NCBI GenBank assembly: GCA_963969495.1 | Contig: OZ018326.1 | Location: 149,511,806-149,575,805 of the forward strand | Length of the DNA stretch: 64,000 bases | Source: Ceratothoa steindachneri | Taxonomy: Eukaryota > Arthropoda > Malacostraca > Isopoda > Cymothoidae | Reading direction: 5' to 3' | Part shown: piece after piece, positions 48,301 to 62,200 of the stretch | How positions within the stretch are numbered: position 1 is the stretch's first letter | Layout: every line of letters begins with the position of its first letter | Translations under genes and position numbers: made by a program | The notes under the pieces: generated by a model | Told to the model about the DNA's origin: nothing | The model's database searches: none | What the model saw: the letters and a program-made list of their open reading frames with translations, nothing else

Positions 48301-51300
48301 TTTTAACATGCAAATTATCACAGTCAGAAAATTATTCACTAATAGATCAAGATTTAAAAAGAAAAGCATTATTTAAATGCTTTAAATTAATAATGCATAA
48401 ATAGTAGACAAACTGACTCCCAAACTTTAAAAGTTTTGCGGGAATGTTTAAGAAATTCATGAGTATTTATGAGACATAGAAGATGCGAGTGAGCGGCTGT
48501 TGAATACCGCAGACTTAAAGTCTTAAAAAGAAATTTCAGAAAATAATTAAATATTTTTTCCGAGACTTTTCCAAAAGGAATAGTTAAAGTCCCCCATTTT
48601 AATGAATTTTCTTCAGTCTGGGCGGCTAACGCGTAAAATGACCTAACTCATTTATGGGATCTGTGAACTGCATAGGACTTATGAGGACTTACCCTCTTCT
48701 CTTAAGAGCCAGTAAGGACGTTTGGGAGAAGAAATCGATGATGTTTCTCTATTGCGGCTACCGGGAAGCTCCAATAGATTTCGTGCTTTCAATGTGAGGA
48801 AGACCATAGGACAAAAAAACACAAGAAGCTTTCGTGCAAATTTACACTAATATAAGCACTTGGATTGGAAGATAAGAAAAAGTGAAGGATTCTACCAATC
48901 AAAGTTTATTTATTAAAGGTGACTAGGATAAGGAAGGGTGGGATATGATAATTACCTAGGGTAAGTTCTCTCTCCTATTCCTAGGTTATGCGATTAATCA
49001 AATTTTAAACTTCTTTTGGGACTATATTATTTATTTGTTTTAATTTTTACCTTGGTAGAGAAAAGAAAATTTTCTAACCAATGATTGATCGAATAACGAA
49101 TGAAGGAAGAGGCGGTTTGTATCAACGAAATGGGTTTTTAAATTTCAAGCCTCGAATGTTTGAGGGAGAGGGGTTCTTTTATTATATTCTATTAATTAAA
49201 ATTGCAAAAAAATGGATACAAAATATCGAATATCAACGGTTTACTAGAGCATAAAACATAGCCAGACAATTCTCAAAGAGGGAGTTCACGGTAACCAGAA
49301 GTAAAGACAAAATATCAATGCATAGGAGTGTTGCCACAACGTCTCAACTACGCGATTATAATTTTAAACATCATGGATCACAAACAGTCCAGCAGACACA
49401 AACATCGTCTGTTGAATATAACGCTAGAAAACACTGTAATTAAAAAGAGAGGTAAAATACTTTTTTGATGAAAGAAATAAATTCCAGTTACACCTGACGG
49501 AAGAAAACCTAAAATCATTTAGGTTATCAATTGAGGATTTTAATCAGCTCCCAAACTGTCCCATGATTGAATTATTAGCTAAAATGAGAGTAATCTTTTT
49601 CATTCCTATTATAAAATCCTCAGAAACGTATACTTGATTAAGAATCTATTCGCACCAGTTACCTAAGTGACATGAAGGTTTTTCGGCTACTGATACAAAG
49701 AAGATGAATAGTGAAAATTGCAAAGAGTAAAAATTTCAATGGATGACATAGATTCAATGACTAAAAATGAATGGAAATAGAGATTAAGGCATAATCTAAT
49801 TTTTGGCCTGCCTACCTATCGTTAACCGATAATCCCTTTAGCCCTTTTGGGGGCTCGGAATGATCAGTAAATGATAAATTTCTTTTGGAAATAGGTGATA
49901 CTCAAGAAAAAAATATTAACTTCAAAATATTTAGGTCCATCATAGATCCCGATGAATCATTTAAAAAATATATATAACCTCAGCATCTCATCTCATGGTG
50001 CACTATCCCTCCATCCCCATGAAATATACTGAGCATGAAAATCCTCTTCGTTTCTCAAATTAAACGATGGGAATTTTAGTTATCTTTCCATTAATGGGAA
50101 TAACATTAAAAATAATAAATGTTATACTTTTATAAAATGATCAAATATTCATAGGAAACCTTGCAATTTGTATTGAAAAGGAATCTTTAACTTTCACACT
50201 TGAAAATCATATTTTTTCCTTAAACTAATATATTTGACAAAATAAAGAATATAATTTATCACCAAATTAATAAGACAATTTTTATAACCTCAAAAGATTT
50301 TGAAACTTAATAAAGAAATAGCTGATTTTTCACTACAAATACTTTTGGAGAAAAGAGATTAGTCGTTGACTTGGTTGGATCTTTATGTCTGCAAATATAT
50401 TTTTTCAGAAAATAATAAACTTTAATTTTGAAGGGGAAATAGTTATAATTTACGTTAAATATCTACAATTTTTATGACTAAAGTTATACTATTTCTCACT
50501 GCCTTCTTTATCAAAACTTTTTGTTTTGCAACAAAAGAATTGTGTAATGAGCCCTGACATTCAGAGAGCTCATTAATGTTTCTAAAGCCGAAAGAATGAT
50601 TCTTTTTTAATTGAGTTTGCTCAAAGTTAATTTGTCCAAAAGTTTAAATCTGAGCAAATAAAAATGACGAAAGAGAACGAAGGAGAGCAAGGAGTAGTGA
50701 AGAAACTTGTTTAAGTCAGAATAAATAATATTCTTATTCTTGGTTGATTTTTTTAGGACTTTAAGGTAGTTTCGATAGGAAACTCATACATAATAGAGTA
50801 AGTCGAAAGGTAAAGTGACTCATTCATTTTCTAGGGAAAATGCCAATAACTAGTTTACAAGTTAGTAGAGAGAATTAATAGTTACTTAATATTTATTGCT
50901 TAGTTTTTAATTCTTCGCTTTTATTCTATTTATTCTGTTTTTCTTATTTCGATCAAAAATCATTTGATGCTGTTTTACTCAATAGAAGAGCTAATCGAAG
51001 CAAATGAGATTCGACTCAAATTTTTGCCTCAACAGAGGACTATGTAAATATATGTACCTTTTCTTCAACTTATTTATCTACAAATTTGTTGATAAACAAG
51101 TCTAAAGTGAACTACCGCCCCCAACATTCAAATTTAATGAAGTATTTTTCAACCTTTACTTTTATACCTAATAATTATCACTAATCTATCGTTTACCCAT
51201 CATTTGATATTTGATCTTTTGTCTCTTGCTCTTTTCATTATTTCGCTTGCAAGTATAGAACCGTAAGAAGTGTGCGAACGGTTTAAAAATTTGAAAAACA

Positions 51301-51618
51301 ATTCATCTAATAAGAAAAAGCCTGCCATTTCAGATGCTGCACTGTGACAGAATGACATTAAAATTACAGCTTTCATCATGCTTCCTAAACTTACTATGCA
51401 CATGTAAATTTTTAAGTTTATCTATCGGAAATAACATATCTACTCTTTTATAGATAGATACGATTCAGATATTTAATATCATTATGATAACGAAGACATT
51501 GGGTGCGCGATTTTATTTCCTATAGTGCTGATCTTTATCAATAATTCTTAAAATATCTCCTCCCCGCCGCTTAATTAATATTGAAGATTCATCAAACTTA
51601 ATTACGGTTTATTTACAG
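45307..51618. other. Long gene-free stretch
   Basis: AT-rich DNA with no supported gene. A near-palindrome, TTAGATGGTGCATCATCTAA, lies at about 46543-46562. Short open frames such as 46927-47130 and 51200-51403 carry no recognised motif. Confidence 0.45.
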
Positions 51619-51741
51619 ATTGAAGAAGTGAAATCCGGTTCAGATCCTAAACACCTCAGAATTATGGCACATTTCAATGCTGGGCTGATAACAGTGTCGG
51701 ACGAATGGATTCGCCTTGTTATTATCATAACAAGAATAGAG
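51619..51741 (+). other. Exon-like segment with splice sites on both sides
   Basis: TTTATTTACAG precedes and GAG|GTAAAT follows a 123-bp open stretch, exactly 41 codons in phase 0 at both ends. It reads in part SGSDPKHLRIMAHFNAGLIT then VSDEWIRL. The composition is protein-like and the frame also runs past the donor to 51843. I cannot name the protein. It may be a lone exon of a host gene whose other exons lie far off, or an element remnant. Confidence 0.35.
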
Positions 51742-51849
51742 GTAAATAGATTTTTCAGAGAATGTTTCGTTAGAATTTTCCTCATCTATTCGGTAAGAAA
51801 GAGAATTGAGTCAAAGGGTGGAAATGTGCAAAGAAGAAAATAATTAAAT

Positions 51850-53130
51850 GAGGTACGTATTATACGAAGAATAAATTAAGAAAGAGAGCGACACTTGTAG
51901 GCAAACAATAATTCCTTAACTCTTGGTTCAGGAAAAGCATGTAGCATCCTATTGCTAATAATTTAGCTTATCAGAACATACTCTATTGCCACCTGTTCCA
52001 CATTTCTTAGAGCCCCCAAATAAGTCCATGAACTCGTTTGAAATCTACCTAGTGAATGTTTTTCAGTACCGCGACGATGAGAATCAGAAATTATTCATAT
52101 ATTCTTTTCACACCTTCTTTTCCCAGAAAGAATTTCAACAAATTCGCTCTCTCTCTCTCTCCTCTGCGTCATTGCAGAAGCCGTTTAGAGCTACACTTCT
52201 CTCATATGACCTCTTCAACAATTGCTTTCATGTCTTGCTGCGTTTAGAACCTTCGTCTCATCAGATGACTGGAAATTATGTCCTTTATATAGGAACCTAC
52301 TATTATCATTTTTTTACACACCTGGAAACCTATAAAGAATTGAGGGAAAATTTAAGGCATACCCTTTTTTATTCATGTTACATATACTTTGAAATTTGCC
52401 ATAACCAGTAGAGGTACAGTCATGGTTAAATATTTTGAGAATAATATATATTTCTTTTCAGTCGTTTTTAACCTTATTGTGATATGAATATTTACTATAA
52501 TATTAAAATTATTGTTGAAAGTGTTTGGGAATTCAGTATTTTTAAAATAATAAGAAAAATATGGTGCTTTCCTTCGCTGAATTGAATTTTGTGCTCGTGT
52601 CTTCTTCCTGTACGAGTTGGATTTTAACCCCATGAGCTTTGCTATTCAATTAAGATGTTAAAATAAATCTTTTAAACGTTTTCATTTCTAGAACTGTTTC
52701 TTTATGAGAAAAAGAGTTCAACCATTGCTGCTCTGCACCAAAGTGGCCTGAAATGCAAGTAGATAGATGCTAGGAGTTTTCTATCAAGAAATACCATATT
52801 TTTAATCATTAATGGCTTTATAAAGAGTAGTTATACTCCTATGAATAAGTGTTATGGGAGCCCAAGATCTTAACATTAAGACTAAGATCACCTCCTTGTG
52901 AGATCTTGGCTCAAGGATCAGATTGACTAGAGTGCTAAGCTTGCTTCCTATGGGAAAAGGGTAGGTGTGGACGCTTTAGTGCGCCCAGTGAGGCCAATAC
53001 TTTTGGACCAAGGTTCAAGTCAAGACCGGTAGTGATGGATCATCCTCTTACCATGATAAACTTTAGAAATAAGCTCCACGTTTGTCAAAAATATAAAGAA
53101 TGGACGGTTTAAGAATTATGCAAAATGATA
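51850..53130. other. Gene-free stretch with an inverted repeat
   Basis: A 141-codon open frame at 51986-52411 (plus) shows no recognised motif and looks like chance. At 52858-52918, GAGCCCAAGATCT faces AGATCTTGGCTC across about 35-40 bp, forming a possible hairpin. Nothing else was identified. Confidence 0.45.
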
Positions 53131-53139
53131 TTTACTGAT

Positions 53140-54560
53140 GTTGCTCCTTTCTGCTTGTTTAGAGCTTCTGAATGATCCCTCGTGAGGAGGGGTGGAGAGG
53201 AGCACTTTCATGAGTCTTGTATCGTGCCCAACGTGAAGCACGAAGAAAATCTTCATGTCTGGCGCTGTTTCTTTTCAAAACGAATTAACAAAAATATTTT
53301 ACCTAACGACTTTCAAAACTATCAAAAACTCATTAAAAAGTAAAATTGTTACCATCCGACGGACTGACATATAGAACTTATAAAATGGCTTTCAGGCGAC
53401 TTAAAACATAATTTTCTAAAATCATTTATTTAGTAAATGTTTCTTGGAAAAGTGGGGCACAAAAGGTTGAAGTAGTCACCATCCTTGCCTAGACATTTGA
53501 TGAATTGTTTGATCAAGCCGAACTTGATAGGCAGTGGTGGCTAAACCATCCAGTCTCTGTTAGCCAGAGAAATGTTTATGACGTCCTGCTATGTAAGGTT
53601 CTGATTCCTCAGGTACTGACAGTCCTTTTTCCTGTGGTGGTAAGCTTGCTTCATACTCTCCTGCCTGAACAGAAATCATGCGTACTTGGTGAAACCCGAC
53701 TATTGTCTCCCAAAAGGTTCACAGAACAATTTAAGCACTCATTCTGAGCACAATGAACTTTACCAGCACGGAATTCACCGGTTCATACTTTTATTTCATT
53801 GTAGTCAGGTACAGAGCCAAACTGTTTACCGTTCTGCAGCATAACACATTTCAACATTCGCTTGCTACTGCCAATGAACAGTCTCTAATCTTCAGCGTGG
53901 TACTGTCGCATTTAATCTTATGCATAAGTAGCCCCATGCCTGTGTAGTACACCAGGTCTGTTCTTAAGAGGTAATCGGAGGTACCATTGATTACCCTTGG
54001 GGTTGAAAGTGAAGCGAACTCTGTCAGAGAAGAAGTTTTATCCTTTAATCTGGATGCAAACAGTTCAAAAGAGGACTTTGACAAGCTGAGTTCACGAAAT
54101 AGATCATTTAGCTTTTTTTAGGAAAAGAATATAAAGCACCTTCATCACAAAACACTTCACTTTCATTTTCTTCAAAGGTGACGGAAATTTTGTCACTAAT
54201 ATCAGAAAGCCTTCTAAAGAGGGGTAATGGAATTTCATCGCAATGAACTAAAGAAAGACGTGCTGATTGAAGATTAGGATACTTGAAGCTGCTGTGTTCT
54301 TTCTGACACTCTCATTCAAATCAAGAGCGCAGAATGATCAGTCAGAACCATGATTAATTGGATCCCTTAGAACCAGGGGAGTTTAAAATACTGGGGGCAT
54401 ATCTTCCATACCATGTTTGGTGACCAACTTTATCTAGTCAATAAGTTTTATACCAAAATTAGAATGGTAAACAAGCTTAATGTAACATTGGCATTGATTC
54501 CTGTTACGAACAACGCTGTACTCGCTACAGATGTGGCTGTGGCAGAATACATCGGCTTAT
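53140..54560 (-). pseudogene. Copy D of the Cys-rich uncharacterised family (diverged subgroup)
   Basis: Minus-strand frames give, in order: CHSHICSEYSVVRNRNQCQC and YHSNFGIKLID (54450-54540); MPPVF-stop-TPLVLRDPINHGSD with SFC (54320-54400); KYPNLQSARLSLVHCDEIPL (near 54230-54290) and an acidic linker; LSKSSFELFASRLKDKTS (54040-54090); then EYE/VNSVL-like remains. FTKYA-x-FLFRQESMK and NISLANRDW follow (53560-53700), then PPLPIKFGLIKQFIKCLGKD (53490-53550). The last match, HEGSFRSS near 53180, stands where copies B and C have the GERFHQD block. The sequence between WAPH-like and IPR-like blocks is shortened, which removes the intron position. An acceptor-like CTCTTTTACAG lies upstream near 54600. 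It is more diverged than copies B and C, and no heat-shock element is seen upstream. Confidence 0.66.
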
Positions 54561-54619
54561 TTTTTTCAAGATCTTCTGCCAGAATCAATTTCATTCACCT
54601 GTAAAAGAGAAATGCCAGT

Positions 54620-57600
54620 TTATTAAAAATTGTCGAATGTAAACTCTTCATAATCCGTTTAATAAAATCAATATTAGAGATTTTTGCATAATAAAAATAG
54701 AAATAGTTGTATATGTAAAAAAAAACTAAAAACATGTAGCGATAAATAGATAGGTTGACATGATTGACAAAAGCAATGTGATTTTTGGATTCAACAAATC
54801 AAAATTGTCCTAAATCACCTAAAATAGCCCGGACAACAAATTTTCTGTTGCCATTGTAATAAAAATGGTGGTTGATAAAAGGAAGCTATACAATTGTGAG
54901 TAGTTGCGAGTGATTATTGAATAAAAATGGAGCAATATCAATCAAGACATTACGAAAAATTTGGCATCCAGAATACCAAATCTTATTCGAGCAATCCTGG
55001 TATAAGAGTTATACCATTTTAAATATTGAATGCTCGCATCAAGTAACTTTATTTATTAATAGGGTAGTTTATAACTCTAAATTTTGGCATATGTCACCTT
55101 CAAATTATGATACGATCATAATAAAACAAAATTCAACGTTTGATTAGTTTTATTAATTTTTCTATGTATAAAAATATAGTAGTGTCAAAAGATTTGGCCA
55201 AAACTTACTGGTAAATTAATGTTGTTTACTTTACCACTTATAACGTCTCAAGTTTTTATTTAAGATCTTTTTCTAAAGCAAAATGTGAAATGTCCTCAAT
55301 CAGTCATTTTTAGTTACCTTGCCCTCATCCACAGTGGATTAGAATAGAGGTGCAATGTTTCGCCTCAACAAAAATAGAAGATTGACTCAAGATATCTTAC
55401 GCTAAGTCTAGAAGACTCCTTTATTTTGAGCTGAAAAACATAGTTTTCATACGACCACAGTACAGTTAAATCATCACCGAGACCAACTGAAAGATTACTG
55501 AACTAATTATTGCCGTTTCGCAGCCCCTCCGGAATCTAGCTCGAGCTGCTCTGTGGCAAAACAAAACCTACGAATCTCTTGTAGTGTCTTGCCATGTCGA
55601 ATTCTACTGTGGCATGAAGCATGCGTAAGCTCGTCAAACAAATAATAAATGAATAGAAGCTAGGAATCTTTTGAAATGGCTGCTAATTTTAGTTGTTATC
55701 AAGGGGTTGGAAATTTACTTTCAATATAACTAAGCCTTTCAAGAGTTTCTTGGTACATCCTGTTATTCTTATTTGGTTCTGATGTTATTTGTTTCTTCTT
55801 CATCTGTTTTCTGTCATAAATACCCCAAATTACAAGCGTACACTTCCTGTGAGGACTTTACAAGGAAATAAAAGAGGTAATGGCTGTTTAATATTAATGA
55901 ACAGGTTTGTAATTTTTATCACTATCCTTGAGTGATCATTTTAGTTTCCTCTTTGTTTACACCGTCTCCTTTTGCTTCTAGCTTATATTTTCCTGCTTTG
56001 TTTACCTCTAGATTATTTGAAAGATTGAGGAAATGCATTAAACAGTCTTCCTTAATTAAAGTCTTATCTAATTACTTTCATAAACTTAATTTTCTAATTT
56101 GTATAATTTAGAGCTTAAATTTCTTATTATTGTCTAACAAATAAAATCTAAAATAATCATAATTCATATTTGTTTCGAAAATCTAAACTAAGTAGGCTAA
56201 GTTACGTTAATTTCAGAAACATTTCAATCAATTTGTTCGGAATAAATATAGGAAACACAAGGCTGCTCTTGCCATAAAGACAATTAAGAAACTGTCGTTA
56301 TCATGTTTATAATAGATTAAAATAAATAAATTTATTAAAATAAATTTATTAACTTCATGTCTCAAATACGTTAGTTCCAAAGATTAAGAACAAGAATAAT
56401 ATGGCAAACCTAATATCAAAGACAAGATATAAAAGGAAGGTAATTAGCCATTTTTAGGGTAACTGTAGTACAGTAATGAATACATTCAAAGTGTATCAAG
56501 CGTTGCATGACCATGACCGCGAAAATTAAACACCCGCAAGCGCTAAAGTTGGAGAAAATTAGGTGTTATCCTATGATGTGTAATACTATTGATAGAGGGG
56601 TCAGGAAAAGGGGAGATGAAAAAATAAAAGACGAAACTAGAGTGCGATGAGGTACGACGAGTTGCTGCCAGCCTCGGTCATTTCGATACTCATTTATTTC
56701 TGTCGGATTATTTTTCGAGAAGAAAAACCCATCTTGGGGCGTTGAATGGTCGGCATTATTGTTAGGAATTCGTGCGGACGAATTTGTTAATGTACTGCGT
56801 GAAATATTCAGAATTTTTGTAATATTCAAAATGGTTTGGGAGATAGGGCTTTGTCGAATTGAAAGATATCCGAGAGAATCCTTGCTTGTCCTGTGATTTG
56901 TGTGCTCATTGATTCAGTCTAATAATTCAAGAATTGCCATCAAGGGAATATTTCCTGTGTTTCTTAGATCCAGATCTTGTGCATGTCTGTAAAGCCTCAT
57001 AGCATGACTTAGTCAGTCAATATCTCAGAAACAGTTATTGGAACTTTGCCAGTTCTTTCCTGTAAATAAAAGGGCAAATACCAAATAATTTGGTTGTTAT
57101 TACGCCCAACTATTTTGCCAAGTGACTAGAAAATAATTAATTGTCTGATCGTATAGCAGTGTTTTCCACTTAAATATTTACTTTCTAATTGGCGATGTTT
57201 ATCCTTTTGCAGCTTTCCACCATATATGTATATAGCTTATTTTTTATGTGAACCATTCTTTATCAGCCTGAAGCAAACGCCATTCGCCCCTCGTCATTCT
57301 ATTGCAGCCTTAGGCAAACGACATTGAATTTCAGCATTGACCGCTTTTTTGTGCTTAATTAAATTTTTAACAAAACTCAACGAGGATATTTCATGCAAAA
57401 AATGTTTAATATTCCTGTAAATAATAGGGGAAGATAGAGGACGTAAAAAAAGGGGATTCCTCAAAACGTGACCCAACTTTCGATAGGTATTCCAGTCTGT
57501 AACGGGTCGGTCGCAACTAAACGGCAACTCGGATTTTCCCTTTCTCTTTTTGAGGGGTCTCACTCCCTGCCTCGAGTACATCATCACGGTGACGACATGC

Positions 57601-58150
57601 AAACACCTGCGACGCTCACACTCAAGTTTGTTAGAAGCTTTTACCTAAAAATGGCTGAGAAAAGAATGACTAAGTGTTTATTCGCGCACCAGCAGCGAGA
57701 TTACGCCAAAGTATTTGTTTGTGGGCTCTGTCCAGCTCCGTGACGCTGTCAGACACGAAGGTCATTTTTCTAAGATTTAGTGGGTTGCATTTCGATTGGG
57801 ACAATGAGAGAAAGAAGTAAGATAGGAATGAAGCGAAATAGAAACACCGGAAGTAGAAACTAGGTATATAAAATAATCTGTTGGATATCCTTATTTGAAG
57901 AAATTTAAGAATCGAGGGAGTATGTTTGGGAAAACTTTTATTATAGATCCATTCTCCAATACTGGGATTCAATAAGAACCAAGAAGAGTGAAAGAACATG
58001 GAATCATTAATGTTAAGTCCAAAGTATTTTGTTTCCCATTAAGAGTGCCGAATTTGAATTAGGCGAGACTTTGGGGTTTTTAAGTTTGAGGGCATGTTTT
58101 TATCATTTTGCTATCTCTCATCACTACTATTAATAGTTTTTTGTTTGATT
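54620..58150. other. Long gene-free stretch
   Basis: AT-rich, with no supported gene. Open frames at 57294-57602 (minus) and 57468-57743 (plus) overlap each other on opposite strands, lack known motifs and are probably chance in a slightly GC-richer patch. Confidence 0.45.
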
Positions 58151-58179
58151 TTCAGAATACTTGCGTGCTGTTTGACATG

Positions 58180-59243
58180 GATTAGTTTACGACTAAAGAA
58201 TTTACGAAAACAGAAAAAGTGCAACGCAAAGAGCTCGATAACTTCGTAACATTTTAGGGAGAAATGAAGGCTCCAACTAGTCTTCGGTTCGCAGACTAAT
58301 GACGAAGTTTAAAACAACTGGTCCTGTTGCAACTTCCAAATACCCTGGGAGTAATCTTTCTTGTATGGCAGGGCAACAAATTGTTATTGTGAAAGAAAGT
58401 GTCATTCTGATTCGACGTTCGAAACAGGTGGACATCTATACCACTACATTACATCGAATTATGCATCAAGATCTTCATATGTATGCGTACACAATTCAAC
58501 TTACGCAGCATCTTCAGTCACCTGACCAGGAAAGATGGAATCAATTTGGTGATTGGCTTGTGGAAACACTTTGAACCGACGAAAATTTTGCAAAGAAAAT
58601 CATCTTCAGTGACGCAGCCCACTTTCAATTCAATGGATTTGTCAATAAACAGAACTGCTGGATTTGGGAAAAGGAAAATCCTCGAATAATGAAAGAGCGT
58701 GAAATGCATCTAATGAAAGCGACTGTGTGGTATAGTTTGGAGCAGGAGGAGTGCTTGAACCGATCTTCTTTGAAGATGATTTGAGAGGATGCAGTATCAT
58801 TAATGGGGAAATTAAGCAAGACATGATATACACTCAGTTATGGCCAAACTTACGAAACATGGAGATTGACAACCTCAGGTTTCAGCAGGATAAAGCAACC
58901 TGCGAATGACCATAGAGTTCCTGCGATCCTTCTCCTTGTGATTTCTTCGTATTGCAGTTTGCAAAATCGCAGGGGTAGGCCCAAAACAATGCACAATTCC
59001 TGAACTCAAGGCTGAAATCAGGCTTGTGGTTGGAGGCATCGAGCTACACAACTGTAAGAGAGTTATCGGTAATTTCGAGCAGCGCATAAATGTAAGCAGA
59101 CGGAGTTCAGGTGGACACATGATCGACATTGTGTGCCTTACCTAAACAGGAGACATAATTCATCAGAAATAAAACCATGTTTATAACGTTTCATTTTAAT
59201 TATTCACCTTTCAATTTCGACGACCTTTTTGGAGCACCCCCTA
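58180..59243 (+). mobile_element. Mariner-like (IS630/Tc1 superfamily) transposon remnant
   Basis: This segment holds the decayed transposase described in the next entry. CGACGACCTTTTTGGAGCACCCC at its right edge (59219-59241) may be the end of the right terminal inverted repeat. I could not find a convincing matching left repeat near 58000-58180, so the left boundary is uncertain and the end assignment is tentative. Confidence 0.6.
58200..59140 (+). pseudogene. Mariner-like DDD/E transposase pseudogene with internal deletion
   Basis: The N-terminal HTH region is 58299-58574: RLMTKFKTTGPVATSK, then RIMHQDLHMYAYTIQLTQHL. The catalytic core follows in shifted frames. First Asp: IFSDAAHFQFNGFVNKQNCW, Asp at 58611-58613; the usual Glu after it is Ala. 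Then come ENPRIMKER, MKATVWYSLE, FFEDDLRG and LWPNLRNMEIDNLRFQQDKA, with the second Asp at 58889-58891. PSPCDFFVLQF has the third acidic residue, Asp, at 58940-58942. The last two are only 17 codons apart, against about 34 in the superfamily, so the middle of the core is deleted. Stops and at least two frameshifts confirm it is dead. It would have cut and pasted the element between TA sites. Confidence 0.84.
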
Positions 59244-59244
59244 G

Positions 59245-62200
59245 GATTCATGAGTAGGGATCTTCCCCGAATCGAATAGTTTCTTTAGATTATTGCCTTC
59301 AAACTTAAGATCTGAAGGTTATGAATTTCTTTTGACTCCAGCTCCCTTAATTTTAGTTTTATTATTTCTGATGGACCTTTGGTCAGAAAGTAGAAACAAT
59401 ACTAGGATTGTGACAGCAACACAATTTAGTTTTATCTGTATGATTATTTGAAGAAAAAAAAGAAGTATACCAAAAATATTTATATCAAAACTTTGAAAAG
59501 ATGGGCAAAGAGTTTGGTGAAAATATGTGGAAGTTACATTTTCCTCGTAGCCATGGAGGATGTCTAATTATCATTGACTCCAAGAGTAACTAAACCCAAC
59601 TAGCACAATATTATCTTTACTATTTTACTTAGAAATAGGTCAGGTTGTATCCATCTCACTTAGTCAGTTACCGCCAGAGAGGAGGCCGTGGCCTATTGCT
59701 ACACACCATCTCCTCGCTTCCAGAGAGGGAGAAAGGTGATAGCACTCATGCGTAAATCAAAAATAGCACGTTTGGCGAGAACCCAATGTCTGGTAAAACT
59801 ATCCCTTCAATGGTATTAATATTCGATTAGGGTTTGTCGCCTAAAATTTCTAAAATAAATCAATTATACCTAAACAGCTTAAATTAATTTAGGCAGCGTG
59901 AAGAGAAGGTGACGATGCAGCGTAGAACGATAATCGTTTTGACATAAAAATGAATCATATGCAATTAAAGGTACTATAAATAAATCTGACCCACAATCTA
60001 GGGCAAAATAAAAACGTTACAGTGTTAATTTAACCTACCTCATCTCCAAACCTTTTAACATAACCAACGTTTTATATCCTAAACAACACCTCATAAAATA
60101 ACCAACTCCTTCCAACCTAACCTTCAAGTACCTAAACGTAGCGAAACATTCCTGATTTTTCTTTCTTTTCAAAAACCGATTTAGGCATAGAATCTAAATC
60201 TCGCGTTAGGCGACGCAAAAGATGCCTCTCTTCTCGGAAAACTCTCACATCTACCCCCAAAATGTTAGATAACACAAAATTTGCTTTCTAATAAACAATG
60301 CTATTTTCCTACTGTACAAAACTGTCGATTTAAATATTGCAACTAATAAATTGTAAACCAACCGATTTGATAGCAAAATTAAAGAAAAGAGCAGAGTGAA
60401 GAAGAAAAAACAAACACAACTCCAATACTCACACGAAAGAAATTGGAAACAGCAAATAGAAAGGTATTATACACACAATTGTTTAGCAAAGTGAAAAAAA
60501 CAAACAAAATGTGACGGCAGCATAAATATAGATTTTCGAGTTATATCAAACTAAATGCAATATATATATATATATATATATATATTTATTTATATATATA
60601 ATATGTGAGTGTTTGTGTGTGTGTGTATGTGAAACAATACAAATAGAATTTATTCCTTTCATGTCTTATGGAATATTCAGATTAATAATGAGTTGGGCAA
60701 AACAGATATGAATAAGACACTTAAATAGATATACATAATATGTATATTGATTTATTATAGATAGAAAGGGCGGCTTTTTTTCATTAAAAATAGTTTTCAC
60801 TAATAAAATATAGCTCTAGCTTAAAAATAATGCCGTCATTTTTGACGCCACGGGTACACTAGTAATAATAATAAATGAATAATAACGTTTTAGTCAATGC
60901 GGTTAGGTAAGGGTAATAATAAGAATTCCTTAATGTGCTAGAAAAGTTTCTTGGAGTTACTTGACCTCTACAGAAGCGTTACCTATACGCCAATGCAACC
61001 ATCCATTTCTCTAAAAAGAGAAATTACAGGAAGCCTTTGCTATAAGCTATGGCTAACTTTAACAGAAAACGTGGAATTTTGATTTCACTTCGGATCATTG
61101 CTCTATCGGGTTTTTTTAATTGATGCTAATCTTTTATTTCTTTAAAACACTACATCAGTTTTCATGAAATTGATTCCCTTGTAATAACTCCAAACAGGGA
61201 TTTCATTCCAAAATGACGACTGTTAATGTATTTTTCAAAAACTACTTTGGGAGGATTGCTTTTGCAGGGATATTTATCGTTGGTGCATTAAGACACTAGT
61301 AATATGCAATAAGTCATGTATACAAAGCACGACGGGATTTCACTGACTTGTATAGCCTTTAATTTTGCGTTGTTAATAGATAGAAGAAATAATGGGGTTA
61401 TTTTATCTTATAATTGCCCACAACATTATTTTTAATAAGATCTTTAATACTTTTAAGTTATTTTAACCCTTATCAATGAATGGAAGAGAACAGCACTTAG
61501 ATGTCGTGTTAATAAAAGTCTCAGATTTTGCCAGGAAAAACCCGAGAATGAACTTAAACGAATTAATGCTCATTTCTAAGCCGACAGCGTGAAAAATCTG
61601 TTCTCGTAATTTATAATAGTGTAATTTAAAAGTACTGGGCGCAGCGGGTATGAAAAAAATAAGAAAAATTCGCAGTTTAATGAAATTTTTTACATGGGTT
61701 AAATGTGCTGTGTCAGGATTTAACAGTCTCTTGCTTCAGAATAATTGGCGTTTAGGTAATGAACCTGTGCATCTCTGGTAAGATACCGCATCTATGCACT
61801 TAGATGTTGGTAATATAGGTCTAGAGTGATATTTTGTCACCCTAGACCATTAAATCATGGACTATTATGAAATTATGTTCCACCCACTTGACAAAACAAT
61901 CATTTTGAATTTGAAGAAAATATAATTTTCTGTTGAAATGTTTTTCTTTGGATTATGTATAGTACATCTAATATTTCTTAGTAAGATAGTGTAACAATTG
62001 TTCATTCATGTAAATTTAATCAAGTTAGTGCGATTACCATTCCTAGGGGGCAGACTTTAGTTAATGGTTAAATATACTTCTCAATTCTTAGTAATAAAGA
62101 CAATTTAATGAGTCTAATATCCCTTATAAAATTTCTTTTTATTTTGCTTTACCTTTTCGTTTAAACTGAAACATATTTCTAAAGATATTTCGACTGAAAT

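Noticed and set aside
57294..57743. Opposing open frames of 102 and 91 codons
   Set aside because: They overlap on opposite strands, show no motif and have no matching neighbours.
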